DNA of 64,000 nucleotides from Ignavibacteriota bacterium (lineage in GTDB: Bacteria; Bacteroidota; Ignavibacteria; Palsa-1295). Positions 1-9,197 of this stretch are shown here, in pieces. The notes beneath the pieces are model-generated. The model made no database searches and had not been told where the DNA came from. It worked only from the letters and a program-made list of their open reading frames with translations. Position 1 is the first letter of the stretch; each line of letters opens with the position of its first letter. A program made the translations under genes and the position numbers. Location: assembly GCA_003151825.1 (NCBI GenBank), contig PLYO01000029.1:150922-214921 (forward strand), in the 5' to 3' direction.

Positions 1-315
<315 letters not shown>

Positions 316-384
316 GCTTTTTAAAGGGCGAACTAAACTTTCGGTTAAATTGCTATTCTAACCGTCATTTCAATCCGAAGTGTT

Positions 385-1752
385 ATGAGCTATTCCCGTT
401 TTATTGCGTGTACATTGATTTTCGCCAGCCCGTTTGTTTGGTGGGGCTGCAAGTCGCCCACGACGCCGGCGTCATCGAGCGCGTCTCTTGTCATTTCGTC
501 GTCGGCCATTGACTTCGGGCGCGTCGATGTTGGGAACGTCAAGGATATGAGCGTCCTCTTCACCAACACCGGCGTTGATACGCTCCTCATCACATCGCAG
601 TCGTTTAGTTCATCGCTGTTCAAGCTTGCCGATTCGACCCAATCATCGCTCAAAATTGCGCCCGGCTCCTACCTGAGCGATACAATTCAATTCGATCCGA
701 AGGATACGAGTTCAGTCGTTGCCTACGATACTGTTCGTTCTAATGCCGCGACGATGGTGATTACCCTTCATGGCGGCGGCATTGCGCTTACGAGAAGTAT
801 CACGATTCCCGCTTCAATTAATTTTGGAAATACTCGTTTGGGTTTATGCGGAGATTCCTTGCTCGGTGCGCCGCGCGACACGATTGTCTCCTTTCAAAAT
901 ACCGGGAATGATACTTTGCGAGTCCATTCAGTGACTCCTCAGTCTTCCCTCTTTTCCGTTGTTTCGTATGACTCGCTCATTGCTCCGTCGGGATCGGGTT
1001 CCCTTTATGTACGCTTTTGTCCCATGCAAACAGGCATTGCGAGCGCGACGCTTATCGTGACGAGCAATGCCACGGTCGATTCCTCTCTGACGATCACGCT
1101 TTCTGGAAATGGGATACCTTATGCGCCAGGCGTTGGTTCCGTCTATACCTATGCTGCACAGCAGCTCGATACCGCTGGAAAGCCGATTGGCAACCCTTAC
1201 CAGGTCACGACAAATATTATTGCAACCGGTATTACCTATCAAGGGAAATCGAACGTTATGGAAACTTCAGACTCCAATTATTTTGAGGTCGAGAGCGATG
1301 GTGACGTCAGTTTCTACGCTCCGGGTTTTCAAACCTATCCCGCTGGAACGGTTGCCGGAAGCGGCTGGCTTACGCTGCCGTTTGGGAGTCAGAATATTCA
1401 GAATATGAAGCTTCCTCTCATTTGGGATGACACGACCTACATTGACAGTGCCGGTATGTCTATTTCGCTGTCCGTTCGAGACACGGCAAGCTATATGGGA
1501 ATGACGACGATTCCTGTGGGGAGCAATCCGTTTACAACTTCGCATGTTCACCTGATCGAGGATGCACTTTATACACTGCCTAAGCAAAAGGTTTATATAG
1601 CTGCCGTGCTCGATTTCTTTTTCAGCCAGGATCTTGGGTATCTTGCGACCCGTGTGGTCGTCATTAACAAACTTGTAACGACGAACACCACCCGAAAGCT
1701 TACAAACATTAACGGAGAGCGCAGGGTCTTGACGAGTTTCAATCTGCGTTAG
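385..1752 (+). CDS. Secreted lipoprotein with choice-of-anchor/ASH-like beta-sandwich repeats
   Basis: 455-residue protein with a lipoprotein signal peptide (lipobox about WWGC at residues 19-22). It has two tandem immunoglobulin-like repeats of the choice-of-anchor D / ASPM-SPD-2-Hydin type: xxIDFGRVDVGNVKDMSVLFTNTG followed by a second INFGNTRLG unit, each with the FxNTGxDTLxI pattern. The C-terminal 200 residues (from about residue 245) are a distinct domain shared with the next gene (GSxxTYxxxxxD, QGKSNVMET/QGKTNVIEV). The next gene, 1773-3173, is a paralogue on the same strand 20 bp away, so the two are a tandem duplication and probably co-transcribed. The molecular role is unknown; an outer-membrane-anchored surface protein is inferred. 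No strong Shine-Dalgarno sequence is seen before the ATG. Confidence 0.85.
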   Translation: MSYSRFIACTLIFASPFVWWGCKSPTTPASSSASLVISSSAIDFGRVDVGNVKDMSVLFTNTGVDTLLITSQSFSSSLFKLADSTQSSLKIAPGSYLSDTIQFDPKDTSSVVAYDTVRSNAATMVITLHGGGIALTRSITIPASINFGNTRLGLCGDSLLGAPRDTIVSFQNTGNDTLRVHSVTPQSSLFSVVSYDSLIAPSGSGSLYVRFCPMQTGIASATLIVTSNATVDSSLTITLSGNGIPYAPGVGSVYTYAAQQLDTAGKPIGNPYQVTTNIIATGITYQGKSNVMETSDSNYFEVESDGDVSFYAPGFQTYPAGTVAGSGWLTLPFGSQNIQNMKLPLIWDDTTYIDSAGMSISLSVRDTASYMGMTTIPVGSNPFTTSHVHLIEDALYTLPKQKVYIAAVLDFFFSQDLGYLATRVVVINKLVTTNTTRKLTNINGERRVLTSFNLR

Positions 1753-1772
1753 AGAACGCTCATATTATCACA

Positions 1773-3173
1773 ATGAAAAAAACACACTTTCGTCCATTAT
1801 TTCTTTATACCATACTCAGTACAATCGTGGTGCTGAGCGGTTGCTCGTCTTCGACTTCGCCGTCCTCGGGTGGCGGAAACGGGACGGGGGGCGGTGGACT
1901 GAAGCTTTCGACTACCGACACCGTCAATTTTGGCGCGATTCCTGTCGGTCAGACGAAAGATACCTCCATCCTCATTGTCAATACCGGAACCAATTCGCTG
2001 ACGATTACGTCGAATGCGCTTTCTTCCTCCGAAGCGAGGGATACAAATTTTTCGCATTCGATCGGCCTCGCTTCCGGCGGGTTCGAAAACATTCACATTC
2101 AGTTCACTCCGTCAGCGCCGGGCGCGCAAACGGCGTATGACTCGATTCACTATCAATCGGGTGGCGCGAATTACGTGGCGGTGATGACGCTCGAAGCAAA
2201 CATGGGCACTGGCGGCGGGACAGGCGCGGGCAGCCTCATTGCGATTCCTCCCAGCATTAATTTCGATTCGATTCCGATAGGGCAATGGCACGACACCACG
2301 GTAACTCTTTTCAACTCCGGATCGATACCGATCACAATCACCTCGGAGGGAATGTCTTCCGCCGAAGGACACGACACGAATTTTCATCAAACCGTACACA
2401 TTGCTCCCCAGAACGATCTTATCATCCATGTACAATTCAATCCCTCGCAAGCCGGCCTTCGCATGGCAGTCGATTCCATTCATTACACGAGCGGCGGAAC
2501 GAGCAGTGTGGTGCTGGTCACGCTTACCGCAACGGGCGTTACGGTTTCGACCTCGCCGGGCGCGGGAAGCACGTTTACGTATGCCGTTGATACGAACGGA
2601 GTGTCTCAAGGTGATTCGACTTATACGATCTTGAGCAATATGCTATCGTTTCAAGGAAAGACAAATGTTATTGAAGTGCTCGGTCCGACGGGAGACACGA
2701 ATTATTACCACATCGAATCGAATGGCGATATTTCGATTTACTTCGACTTCAGTGCGTTGGCTTCGTTTGTAAGCATCCCGTCATCGTGGCTCGCAATTCC
2801 GATTGGCAGCAGGCAAGCGACTTCAACTACGTTGGTCAACAATCCTAATGGCTCGATCCAATATAACGGTCTCACTGTTCCAGGTAGTATTACCGTTACT
2901 GCGGTGGGTGCGTACATCGGTCCGGAGCAGGTAACGGCTACAGGAAAGACCTTTGCAACAGAGAATGGTTCGATGACGATCAACTTCAATTTCCAGGGTA
3001 CTTTTCAGAACATTCCTGTTAGCTATTCTCAGTCGAACTCCTTTGAGATGTGGTACTCCAAAGCTATTACGTTTTATCCCAAGCGTCAGGATGTTGCAAC
3101 ATCGACGAGCGCCATATTGGGGTCGTCTTTAACGACAACAAACTATTTGCTGCTGTCGGACAAAATAAAATAA
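1773..3173 (+). CDS. Secreted lipoprotein, paralogue of the upstream gene
   Basis: 466-residue protein. It starts MKKTHFRPLF, has a hydrophobic signal segment and a clear lipobox LSGC at about residues 21-24, then a Ser/Gly-rich linker (SSSTSPSSGGGNGTGGGG). Two choice-of-anchor-like repeats follow, each with a (V/I)NFGxIPVGQ(T/W)xDTS/TVxxxNxG signature, at about residues 46-145 and 160-255. The C-terminal domain matches that of the preceding lipoprotein. The two genes are 20 bp apart and probably form an operon. Neither has a T9SS sorting domain, so anchoring is by lipid. Function is unknown; the repeats are generally protein-binding or structural. Confidence 0.85.
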   Translation: MKKTHFRPLFLYTILSTIVVLSGCSSSTSPSSGGGNGTGGGGLKLSTTDTVNFGAIPVGQTKDTSILIVNTGTNSLTITSNALSSSEARDTNFSHSIGLASGGFENIHIQFTPSAPGAQTAYDSIHYQSGGANYVAVMTLEANMGTGGGTGAGSLIAIPPSINFDSIPIGQWHDTTVTLFNSGSIPITITSEGMSSAEGHDTNFHQTVHIAPQNDLIIHVQFNPSQAGLRMAVDSIHYTSGGTSSVVLVTLTATGVTVSTSPGAGSTFTYAVDTNGVSQGDSTYTILSNMLSFQGKTNVIEVLGPTGDTNYYHIESNGDISIYFDFSALASFVSIPSSWLAIPIGSRQATSTTLVNNPNGSIQYNGLTVPGSITVTAVGAYIGPEQVTATGKTFATENGSMTINFNFQGTFQNIPVSYSQSNSFEMWYSKAITFYPKRQDVATSTSAILGSSLTTTNYLLLSDKIK

Positions 3174-3182
3174 AATTTCTTA

Positions 3183-4568
3183 TTAACTCGTCGCCAATGC
3201 ATTCGCCACGGCGGGCGCTTTTGCATAAATTCCTTCGCGGACGATCTTGCCTAAAATGTCGATCACCGTATCGACTTCCTCCATCGTATTGTAAATATAG
3301 AAGCTCAAACGGCAGCTTGCGGGAATCATTAACTCGCGGTGCGCGAGATCGGCGCAGTGGCATCCCGCGCGGGATTCAACGCCAAATTCGTTCAGCGCAT
3401 CCGCAAGCCCATGCGGGCTTCGGCCATCCACATTGAACGCCACGAGCGATGTGCGTTTCTTCGCATCTTTCGGTCCATAAATATGAATTCCCGGAATTTC
3501 TGAAATGCGTTCCAACGCTCGGCTGGTCAATAACCTGTTATAGGAAGTAATTCGGTCCATTGCATCCCTGACGTCCTTTCGATCGATCTTTTTCTCTGTC
3601 ATAAAATAGACGTCTTCGTTAGGCGAGAGCGCGAGATCGAGCAGAATGCGAAACGCCTGCGCGCTCACGATGGCGCCTAAGATATTGGGCGTGCCCGCGC
3701 TGAATTTCCACGGAAGATCGTTATAGAGCACAAGCTCTGCTCCGACCTGCCCTGAAGCCACCATATCTCCGCCATACAAAAATGGCCGCATGGATTGAAG
3801 TAAATGTTCTTTGCCATACAGCACTCCGATCCCAAAGGGCGCCAGCACTTTGTGGAAGGAGAACGAAAGAAAATCGACATCGAGCGCTTCCACATCGATG
3901 TAGGTGCTTGGCACCAATTGCGCGCCGTCCAGAAGCAAATAGGAGCGCCGCTCGCCGTTCGGTTGCACGTAACCGCTCGAGTTGGCGATCTCGCGGATTT
4001 TCGAGATGGGATTCTTTGTACCAAAAAAATTTGAGGCACCGCTCGCGCAAACAAACTTTGTCCGGCGATCGACAAGCGAGGCCATGTGCTCCAAATCGAG
4101 CTCGCCAGTATCCGCATCGAAATTAACAATGCGGTATTCGACGTTTACTCCAAAGTGCGGCAGGATTTCGCGGCACATTGCGTACCACGGGACGTAATTC
4201 GAGTTATGCTCCATCATGGTGACGACAACGTTATCGCCATCGCGGAACTCGGTCATCATCGAATACATAACGGCGTTATGCGCTTCGGTGGTGTTGCGAA
4301 ACAGGGCGATATTTTTGCGGCTCTTCGCGCCGATAAAATCCGCGATGGTGTCGTAGGACTGCTCGAAGAGATTCGTCATCGCGCGCGAGGCATTGGACTG
4401 GCCCCGATGAACGTTCTCATAATCCGGCGAAAGCTCGCGGAAAAGATCGGCAAGCTTCTTCGGAGCCTGCGTGCTCGCCGCGTTGTTCGTAACGATGCGG
4501 CCCTTCGCGATTGCGGGGAAATGCCTGCGGATCGCGTGAACGTCGAGAGAACTTTCGGTCTCAACCAT
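3183..4568 (-). CDS. SufS/CsdA-like PLP-dependent cysteine desulfurase family protein
   Basis: 461-residue class V aminotransferase-fold enzyme. Visible landmarks: N-terminal NNAASTQ motif, THR/HRGQ-like substrate loop (NVHRGQSNASRA), cofactor-binding TTEAHN (about 93-98) and EHNSNYVPW (120-128), the Asp of LLLDGAQL (about 214), and the PLP lysine in SFSFHK (K240). The C-terminal loop AGCHCAD places a cysteine (C405) where group II SufS enzymes have their catalytic persulfide cysteine, so desulfurase activity is plausible. It is somewhat longer than typical SufS (about 410). No suf/isc neighbours are present; the gene is convergent with the lipoprotein pair, only 9 bp from it. Alternative: isopenicillin-N epimerase-like class V enzyme. 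Family confidence is high, substrate less certain. Confidence 0.85.
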   Translation of the reverse strand: MVETESSLDVHAIRRHFPAIAKGRIVTNNAASTQAPKKLADLFRELSPDYENVHRGQSNASRAMTNLFEQSYDTIADFIGAKSRKNIALFRNTTEAHNAVMYSMMTEFRDGDNVVVTMMEHNSNYVPWYAMCREILPHFGVNVEYRIVNFDADTGELDLEHMASLVDRRTKFVCASGASNFFGTKNPISKIREIANSSGYVQPNGERRSYLLLDGAQLVPSTYIDVEALDVDFLSFSFHKVLAPFGIGVLYGKEHLLQSMRPFLYGGDMVASGQVGAELVLYNDLPWKFSAGTPNILGAIVSAQAFRILLDLALSPNEDVYFMTEKKIDRKDVRDAMDRITSYNRLLTSRALERISEIPGIHIYGPKDAKKRTSLVAFNVDGRSPHGLADALNEFGVESRAGCHCADLAHRELMIPASCRLSFYIYNTMEEVDTVIDILGKIVREGIYAKAPAVANALATS

Positions 4569-4625
4569 GATTCGTTAGCTTTATTAACAGGTAATTCGGG
4601 AATTTTGGATTAGATTATTTTTGTC

Positions 4626-4758
4626 GTCATTGCGAGGAGAAGGAATCGACCCGCATGATCGGTCATGCGAGGGAGATTCCTTCGACGAAGCAATCCGTTC
4701 AAGTTCAGCACAATCTTCGGAGATTGCTTCGTCGTCCCTCCGGGACTCCTCGCAATGA
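4626..4758. repeat. MITE-like intergenic inverted repeat (CATTGCGAGG type)
   Basis: The element starts GTCATTGCGAGGAG and ends CTCCTCGCAATGA, so the ends are inverted repeats. Inside are further inverted segments (GGAGATTCCTTCGACGAAGCAATC versus GATTGCTTCGTCG). The same CATTGCGAGG/CGAAGCAATC module is common between genes in unrelated bacteria. It lies between the desulfurase and pheT start points. A family A palindrome sits inside it. Confidence 0.85.
4652..4669. repeat. Short palindromic element, family A
   Basis: CGCATGATCGGTCATGCG: 7-bp stem with a TCGG loop, inserted in the left arm of the surrounding inverted repeat. Same sequence as the copies at 24794 and 58977, which lie inside protein genes. 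Confidence 0.85.
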
Positions 4759-4852
4759 TGTTCTAAGAAAGGCTTAAATCACAATAAAATTTCAACAGGC
4801 TTTTTTCAGCATTCATTTCACCTTCAACGTATTCCTGTCGTATTTTTGAATA

Positions 4853-7291
4853 ATGCCCATCTCACTCAATTGGCTTTCCGACTACATTCGCGTCCCCTTC
4901 ACGCCGGAGGAGCTCGCGGACCGGCTGACCATGCTCGGCATCGAAATCGAGTCCGTGGAGCGCGTGGGCGAGCGGTGGGATAAGGTCGTCGTTGGCGAAG
5001 TGCTCGAAGTTTGGCCGCATCCGAATGCTGATAAACTAAGGCTTGCGCGGGTTTCCCTCGGGAGCGGTGAGCCGCTCCAGATTGTCTGTGGCGCGCCAAA
5101 TGTGCGAGCGGGATTGCGCGTCGCCGTTGCGATGATTGGCGCGGATCTTGGCGAGGGGATGGTAATTAAAAAGGCAAAAATTCGCGGCGAGGCAAGCGAA
5201 GGAATGATTTGCTCCGAACGAGAACTCGGAATTTCGCAAAACCATGAAGGCATTTGGGAATTGCCAGCCGAGACTGCTGTGGGTATGCCGGTTGCCGATG
5301 CGCTGGGCTTGCGCGATACTATTTTCGAAGTTGGAATTACGCCAAACCGCGCGGATTGCTTGAGCCATATCGGCATTGCCCGCGAAGTTCGTGCAATAAC
5401 GGGCGAAGCGTTGCGCGAGCCAAAAGTTACGATTGATAAAGTTGGCGGCGAAATTGCAAAGCACGTTCGCATCTTGTTGCCGCAACCCGAACTATGCCCG
5501 CGTTATGTTGCGAAATTAGTGCGGGGTGTAACCATCGCTCCATCGCCGGACTGGCTCAAGCGGCGATTGGAAGCCGTCGGACTTCGTCCCATCAATAATG
5601 TCGTCGATGTCACGAATTTCGTGCTGATGGAATGCGGCCATCCACTCCACGCCTTCGATTTCGACGTTGTCGAAAATGGCCGGATTGAAGTTCGAACAGC
5701 GGGTGGATTCGCCGAAGAATATGTAACGCTCGATGGCAAGCGCCGCAAAATGCCACCGGACGCGCTGCTCATCACCGATGGCAAAAAGCCTCTTGGAATT
5801 GCCGGGATCATGGGCGGCGAGAACTCAGAGATTCGGGAAACAACTCGTAACGTACTCATCGAATCGGCCTATTTCAATCCCGCTTCCATTCGCCGAACGG
5901 CGAAGCAGCTATCGCTTTCGAGCGACGCGTCCTACCGATTCGAGCGCGGCACGGACTTCAATATTTTGGAACGTGCGGCGGAGCGGGCTGCGCACATGAT
6001 TGTCGAACTTGCGGGAGGCGAGATTGTTCCGGGTCTGATCGACGAATATCCACTTCCGATCCGGCGCAAAAAATTTCTATTTCGTCCGGCGCGCGCGAAC
6101 GCACTACTCGGCATGTCGATTTTGCCCGAGCGAATACGCGAGATATTCGAGCGTCTCGAAATCGAGGTTGAGGATTCCGAATCGCCAGCATGGCAGCTCA
6201 CGGGACCATCGTACCGCGTCGATCTCGAACGAGAAGAAGATGCTATCGAAGAAGTAGCGCGCATCATTGGGTACGAAGAAATCCCCACGAGCACATTCGA
6301 GCGCGCGCCGCTCACGGGACTGCGCGAGCCGCTCAAGCCGCGTGAGTTCGATGAACTCGTTCGCGCAACATTGCTTTCACTTGGCGCGAGCGAGTGTATT
6401 TCCGTCCCGCTCGTGAGCCAGAAGAATGCGCTGCAATTTCATCCGCAGCCCGTCGAGCTTATCAATCCGCTGAATGCCGAGCGCGACAGAATGCGGACGA
6501 GCGTAGCGATTAATTTGCTCGAAGCGGCGCGTGTCAGCGAACGCTTCGGCGCGCATGGCCAAAGGATTTTCGAAATGGGTCATGTGTTCCATTATTCCGA
6601 TAAGCCGGAGATGCTTGGATGTATTAAAGAGGAGACGGAAATCGGCCTTCTGATTTCTGGCATTCAGGAACCAAAGACAGGGTATAATGCCGAAGCGCTC
6701 AAGGCCGATATTTTTTTACTCAAAGGAATTGCGGAATCGCTGTTGGCACGGCTGGGAATTCGCAATTTCGATTGCGCTGTAGAAAGCGTGAAAGAGATAG
6801 CAAATTTTCTCGATCCTTCTCAAAGTCTTACCATCACTTCGGGCATTCGTCCGATCGGTCGTATGGGTCGCATCGCCCAGGAAATTACGAAAGCTTACGA
6901 TCTTCGAACCGACGCATTCATCGCTCTCTTCGATTATTGGGCGCTCTACGATCTCGCGCGGCAACTACGCGAAAAGCCAACACCGGTCCAGCCATTGCCG
7001 AAATATCCTTCGATCGAACGCGACATTGCAATCGTGCTTGCGGAAGGAATTCTCGTGCGCGATATAATAACAGCAATTCGAAATTCTGCGCCGCCTGAGA
7101 TTCTAAGACATGTTTCGCTATTCGATCAATTTCAATCGAAAGAGATGAAATTGGCGCATGAACGAAGCCTTGCATTCCACCTTCTTTTTCGCTCGGATGA
7201 GCGCACATTGGAAGAACATGAGGTGGACGAGCTTATCATTCTGATAATAAAGCGGTTAGAAGGAGAACTTCACGCGCGACTTCGTGTTTAA
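4853..7291 (+). CDS. pheT: Phenylalanyl-tRNA synthetase beta subunit
   Basis: 812 residues, normal bacterial PheT length. Order of domains: N-terminal MPISLNWLSDYI; EMAP/OB-fold tRNA-binding domain about 40-150 (VVVGEVLEVWPHPNADKL, QIVCGAPNVRAG); B3/B4 editing domain about 210-390 (INNVVDVTNFVLMECGHPLHAFD, LDGKRRKMP, ASYRFERGTD); B5 domain about 400-470; catalytic-like core; C-terminal FDX-ACB anticodon-binding domain about 715-812 (PKYPSIERDIAIVL). It acts in the cytoplasm with PheS to charge tRNA-Phe and proofread Tyr-tRNA-Phe. A short gap separates it from the coiled-coil gene and zapA, the common pheT-zapA neighbourhood. The distance from pheS is atypical. Confidence 0.97.
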   Translation: MPISLNWLSDYIRVPFTPEELADRLTMLGIEIESVERVGERWDKVVVGEVLEVWPHPNADKLRLARVSLGSGEPLQIVCGAPNVRAGLRVAVAMIGADLGEGMVIKKAKIRGEASEGMICSERELGISQNHEGIWELPAETAVGMPVADALGLRDTIFEVGITPNRADCLSHIGIAREVRAITGEALREPKVTIDKVGGEIAKHVRILLPQPELCPRYVAKLVRGVTIAPSPDWLKRRLEAVGLRPINNVVDVTNFVLMECGHPLHAFDFDVVENGRIEVRTAGGFAEEYVTLDGKRRKMPPDALLITDGKKPLGIAGIMGGENSEIRETTRNVLIESAYFNPASIRRTAKQLSLSSDASYRFERGTDFNILERAAERAAHMIVELAGGEIVPGLIDEYPLPIRRKKFLFRPARANALLGMSILPERIREIFERLEIEVEDSESPAWQLTGPSYRVDLEREEDAIEEVARIIGYEEIPTSTFERAPLTGLREPLKPREFDELVRATLLSLGASECISVPLVSQKNALQFHPQPVELINPLNAERDRMRTSVAINLLEAARVSERFGAHGQRIFEMGHVFHYSDKPEMLGCIKEETEIGLLISGIQEPKTGYNAEALKADIFLLKGIAESLLARLGIRNFDCAVESVKEIANFLDPSQSLTITSGIRPIGRMGRIAQEITKAYDLRTDAFIALFDYWALYDLARQLREKPTPVQPLPKYPSIERDIAIVLAEGILVRDIITAIRNSAPPEILRHVSLFDQFQSKEMKLAHERSLAFHLLFRSDERTLEEHEVDELIILIIKRLEGELHARLRV

Positions 7292-7370
7292 TGGGGTGAC
7301 GAGAAATGCGTAATGGGTAAAATTCGACTCATTTTTCTCGTTACTCATTTCTTTTTACCCGATACTGATT

Positions 7371-7997
7371 GTGACCCCGACCGAATCCCGTGAAGTAGTT
7401 TTAGGACTCAGCCGCGAGCGGCTGGCCCGCGCGACCTCGCGTTTAGAGCGAATAGCTCGCGATGCTGCGGAGCGCATCCACCATTTGAAGCAGGAGAAGC
7501 AGGCGCTCGAACGGCGCCTTACCGATCTTGAAACGCTATTCGCCCAGGAGCGGCACAACTTCGAGCAGCGTGCCACGCTACTCGCCAGCGTCGCCAGTGA
7601 AACCGAGGAACGCGCCGAGGCATTCACCGATCTCAATGCCCGGCTCGACGATCAGGAGCGGCTTCTCAGCGAACAAATCGAGACCATTTCACGCCTCGAA
7701 TCGGAGCTTGCTGGCCGCGCGGTAGCATTGAAAGAACAGCAGGCCGTCGAAACGGCGTGGCAAGCAGAACTCGCCGAGTCGAAAGCAAAGACTGCGCAGC
7801 TCGAAGAGCACATCGAAAAAATTAGCGCGGAACGCGAAGCATTGCGAGCAAAAATTTATGAAGGCGAGCGAGTGAACGCACACTATGTACTAAATTTGAC
7901 TGCCGATGAGCGCGATCATGCCGCGAAAGCGATGGACGCCCTCATCGATCAGCTTTCCGCGATCGAATCGAAAGTGCTCGTGACAGAGGAGAAATAA
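7371..7997 (+). CDS. Coiled-coil protein upstream of zapA
   Basis: 208-residue protein, almost entirely predicted coiled coil: strings rich in Glu, Arg, Ala, Leu with heptad spacing (for example RLARATSRLERIARDAAERI, LEEHIEKISAEREALRAK). The start is GTG at 7371; no convincing Shine-Dalgarno sequence precedes it and the start is uncertain. The upstream 80 bp contain an imperfect inverted repeat (GGGTAAAA at about 7315 and TTTTTACCC at about 7352). It is separated from zapA by only 3 bp, so the two are surely co-translated. In FCB genomes a small coiled-coil gene often sits between pheT and zapA; a cell-division accessory (ZapB-like) role is an inference from position only. Confidence 0.75.
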   Translation: MTPTESREVVLGLSRERLARATSRLERIARDAAERIHHLKQEKQALERRLTDLETLFAQERHNFEQRATLLASVASETEERAEAFTDLNARLDDQERLLSEQIETISRLESELAGRAVALKEQQAVETAWQAELAESKAKTAQLEEHIEKISAEREALRAKIYEGERVNAHYVLNLTADERDHAAKAMDALIDQLSAIESKVLVTEEK

Positions 7998-8000
7998 ATT

Positions 8001-8279
8001 ATGGCACAAACGGTAAAAGTTACCATTTTCGGTGCGGAATATCCGCTCCGCTCGAACGACGAAGCGCTCACACAGCAACTCGCACAGGAGGTCGATGGTC
8101 AGCTTCGTGAACTCCAGACCAAGCTACCCGCCCAATCGACGACGACGCTCGCCGTACTCGCCGCGCTAAACTTCGCCGAGCAGGAAGCCCATACCAAAGA
8201 GAACGAGCGCCGCGAGCTCGACCGCATTGCGCTCGATCTTGAAACGCTCTCGACGGCGCTGGAACAGGCAATGGAATAA
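8001..8279 (+). CDS. zapA: Cell division protein ZapA family
   Basis: 92 residues. N-terminal MAQTVKVTIFGAEYPLRSNDE matches the ZapA signature (beta-hairpin, then VxxQLRELQ in VDGQLRELQTKL), followed by a helical coiled-coil tail (ALNFAEQEAHTKENERREL) that mediates tetramer formation. ZapA binds and bundles FtsZ at mid-cell. It starts 3 bp after the coiled-coil gene and is convergent with the DUF3108 gene, whose stop lies 2 bp beyond its own. Confidence 0.9.
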   Translation: MAQTVKVTIFGAEYPLRSNDEALTQQLAQEVDGQLRELQTKLPAQSTTTLAVLAALNFAEQEAHTKENERRELDRIALDLETLSTALEQAME

Positions 8280-8281
8280 TC

Positions 8282-9118
8282 CTATCCCACTTTCGACGTC
8301 AATGGGCTGCGAATGCCTTCATACTTCACAAGCTTCGCTTCGATCTCGCCGATCAACACCTTCGAGGACATTTTAACGGGCATGTGATTGTAATCATCGG
8401 TCAGCCAAATTTTGATTGAGCCTTCGTTCTTGAAAAGACCACCCTGCACGACCATTGGCTCGATGACGGAACATTCAAAGGTGCCCACGTCCGTCTCGAC
8501 TCGCTGATGCCCCAACACACGCACATCGAGCGGATGGGTTTGGCCGTCGTAAAAATTCTCTAAGTGGATCACATCGCCTTTGCGAGAGTGCGTCAGGTCG
8601 AGCGTGCGAACATAATAAAACGCGCTCACGATGTCGTGAACGTAGGCCGGAGTTTTGTATTCATGTCTGTCGCTGGTTTCGGCGGTTTGCGCTTCGGGAT
8701 CGAACATAGCATCGTAATCGTGAGCATAATGTCCTTCGCGGACGTGCTGCTCGAACCGCCAGGGAAACACGCCATCGACATCCAAAAAAGTCTCGTACCG
8801 GTCACGCACTTTAAAAATCCAATCGAAGGTCGGACTCGAAAAGGCTTCGACGCGCGTCTCGTAAGTTGCACGGTCATGGATGTACTTATAATCGGGAATG
8901 GACATGACAGCCTGACCCCCATTGACATAACCCCAATTAATATCGAAGGTAAGCCGCTCGCCGACCGTAAAAGCCTTATTCGGCAATTGCCGAAATGAGA
9001 ATGTCGCAGGCCTTTTTTGCGTAACGGGAGTCTGGAATAAAGCGGTATCTTGCGGCGAATGAAATCCCCACAGCCCCGCCGTAAACAGAGCAAGCGTAAT
9101 AATAGAAGTATGCCTCAT
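8282..9118 (-). CDS. DUF3108 domain-containing secreted protein
   Basis: 278 residues with an N-terminal hydrophobic signal (TSIITLALFTAGLWGFHS). The DUF3108 signatures are clear: FTVGERLTFDINWGYVNGGQA, an alternating-strand core with ATYETRVEAFSSPTFDWIFKVRDRYETFLD, FPWRFEQHVREG, DIVSAFYYVRTL, and GxxKNEGSIKIWLTDDYNHMPVKM. This beta-rich periplasmic family is of unknown biochemical function. The gene is convergent with zapA and monocistronic as far as can be seen. Confidence 0.88.
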   Translation of the reverse strand: MRHTSIITLALFTAGLWGFHSPQDTALFQTPVTQKRPATFSFRQLPNKAFTVGERLTFDINWGYVNGGQAVMSIPDYKYIHDRATYETRVEAFSSPTFDWIFKVRDRYETFLDVDGVFPWRFEQHVREGHYAHDYDAMFDPEAQTAETSDRHEYKTPAYVHDIVSAFYYVRTLDLTHSRKGDVIHLENFYDGQTHPLDVRVLGHQRVETDVGTFECSVIEPMVVQGGLFKNEGSIKIWLTDDYNHMPVKMSSKVLIGEIEAKLVKYEGIRSPLTSKVG

Positions 9119-9197
9119 CTCTACTAATTATAACACCAGAACACCGGCGTTAAAACATTCCAAAATTGAATTTTGACGAAACGTTAAGTTTCAGATA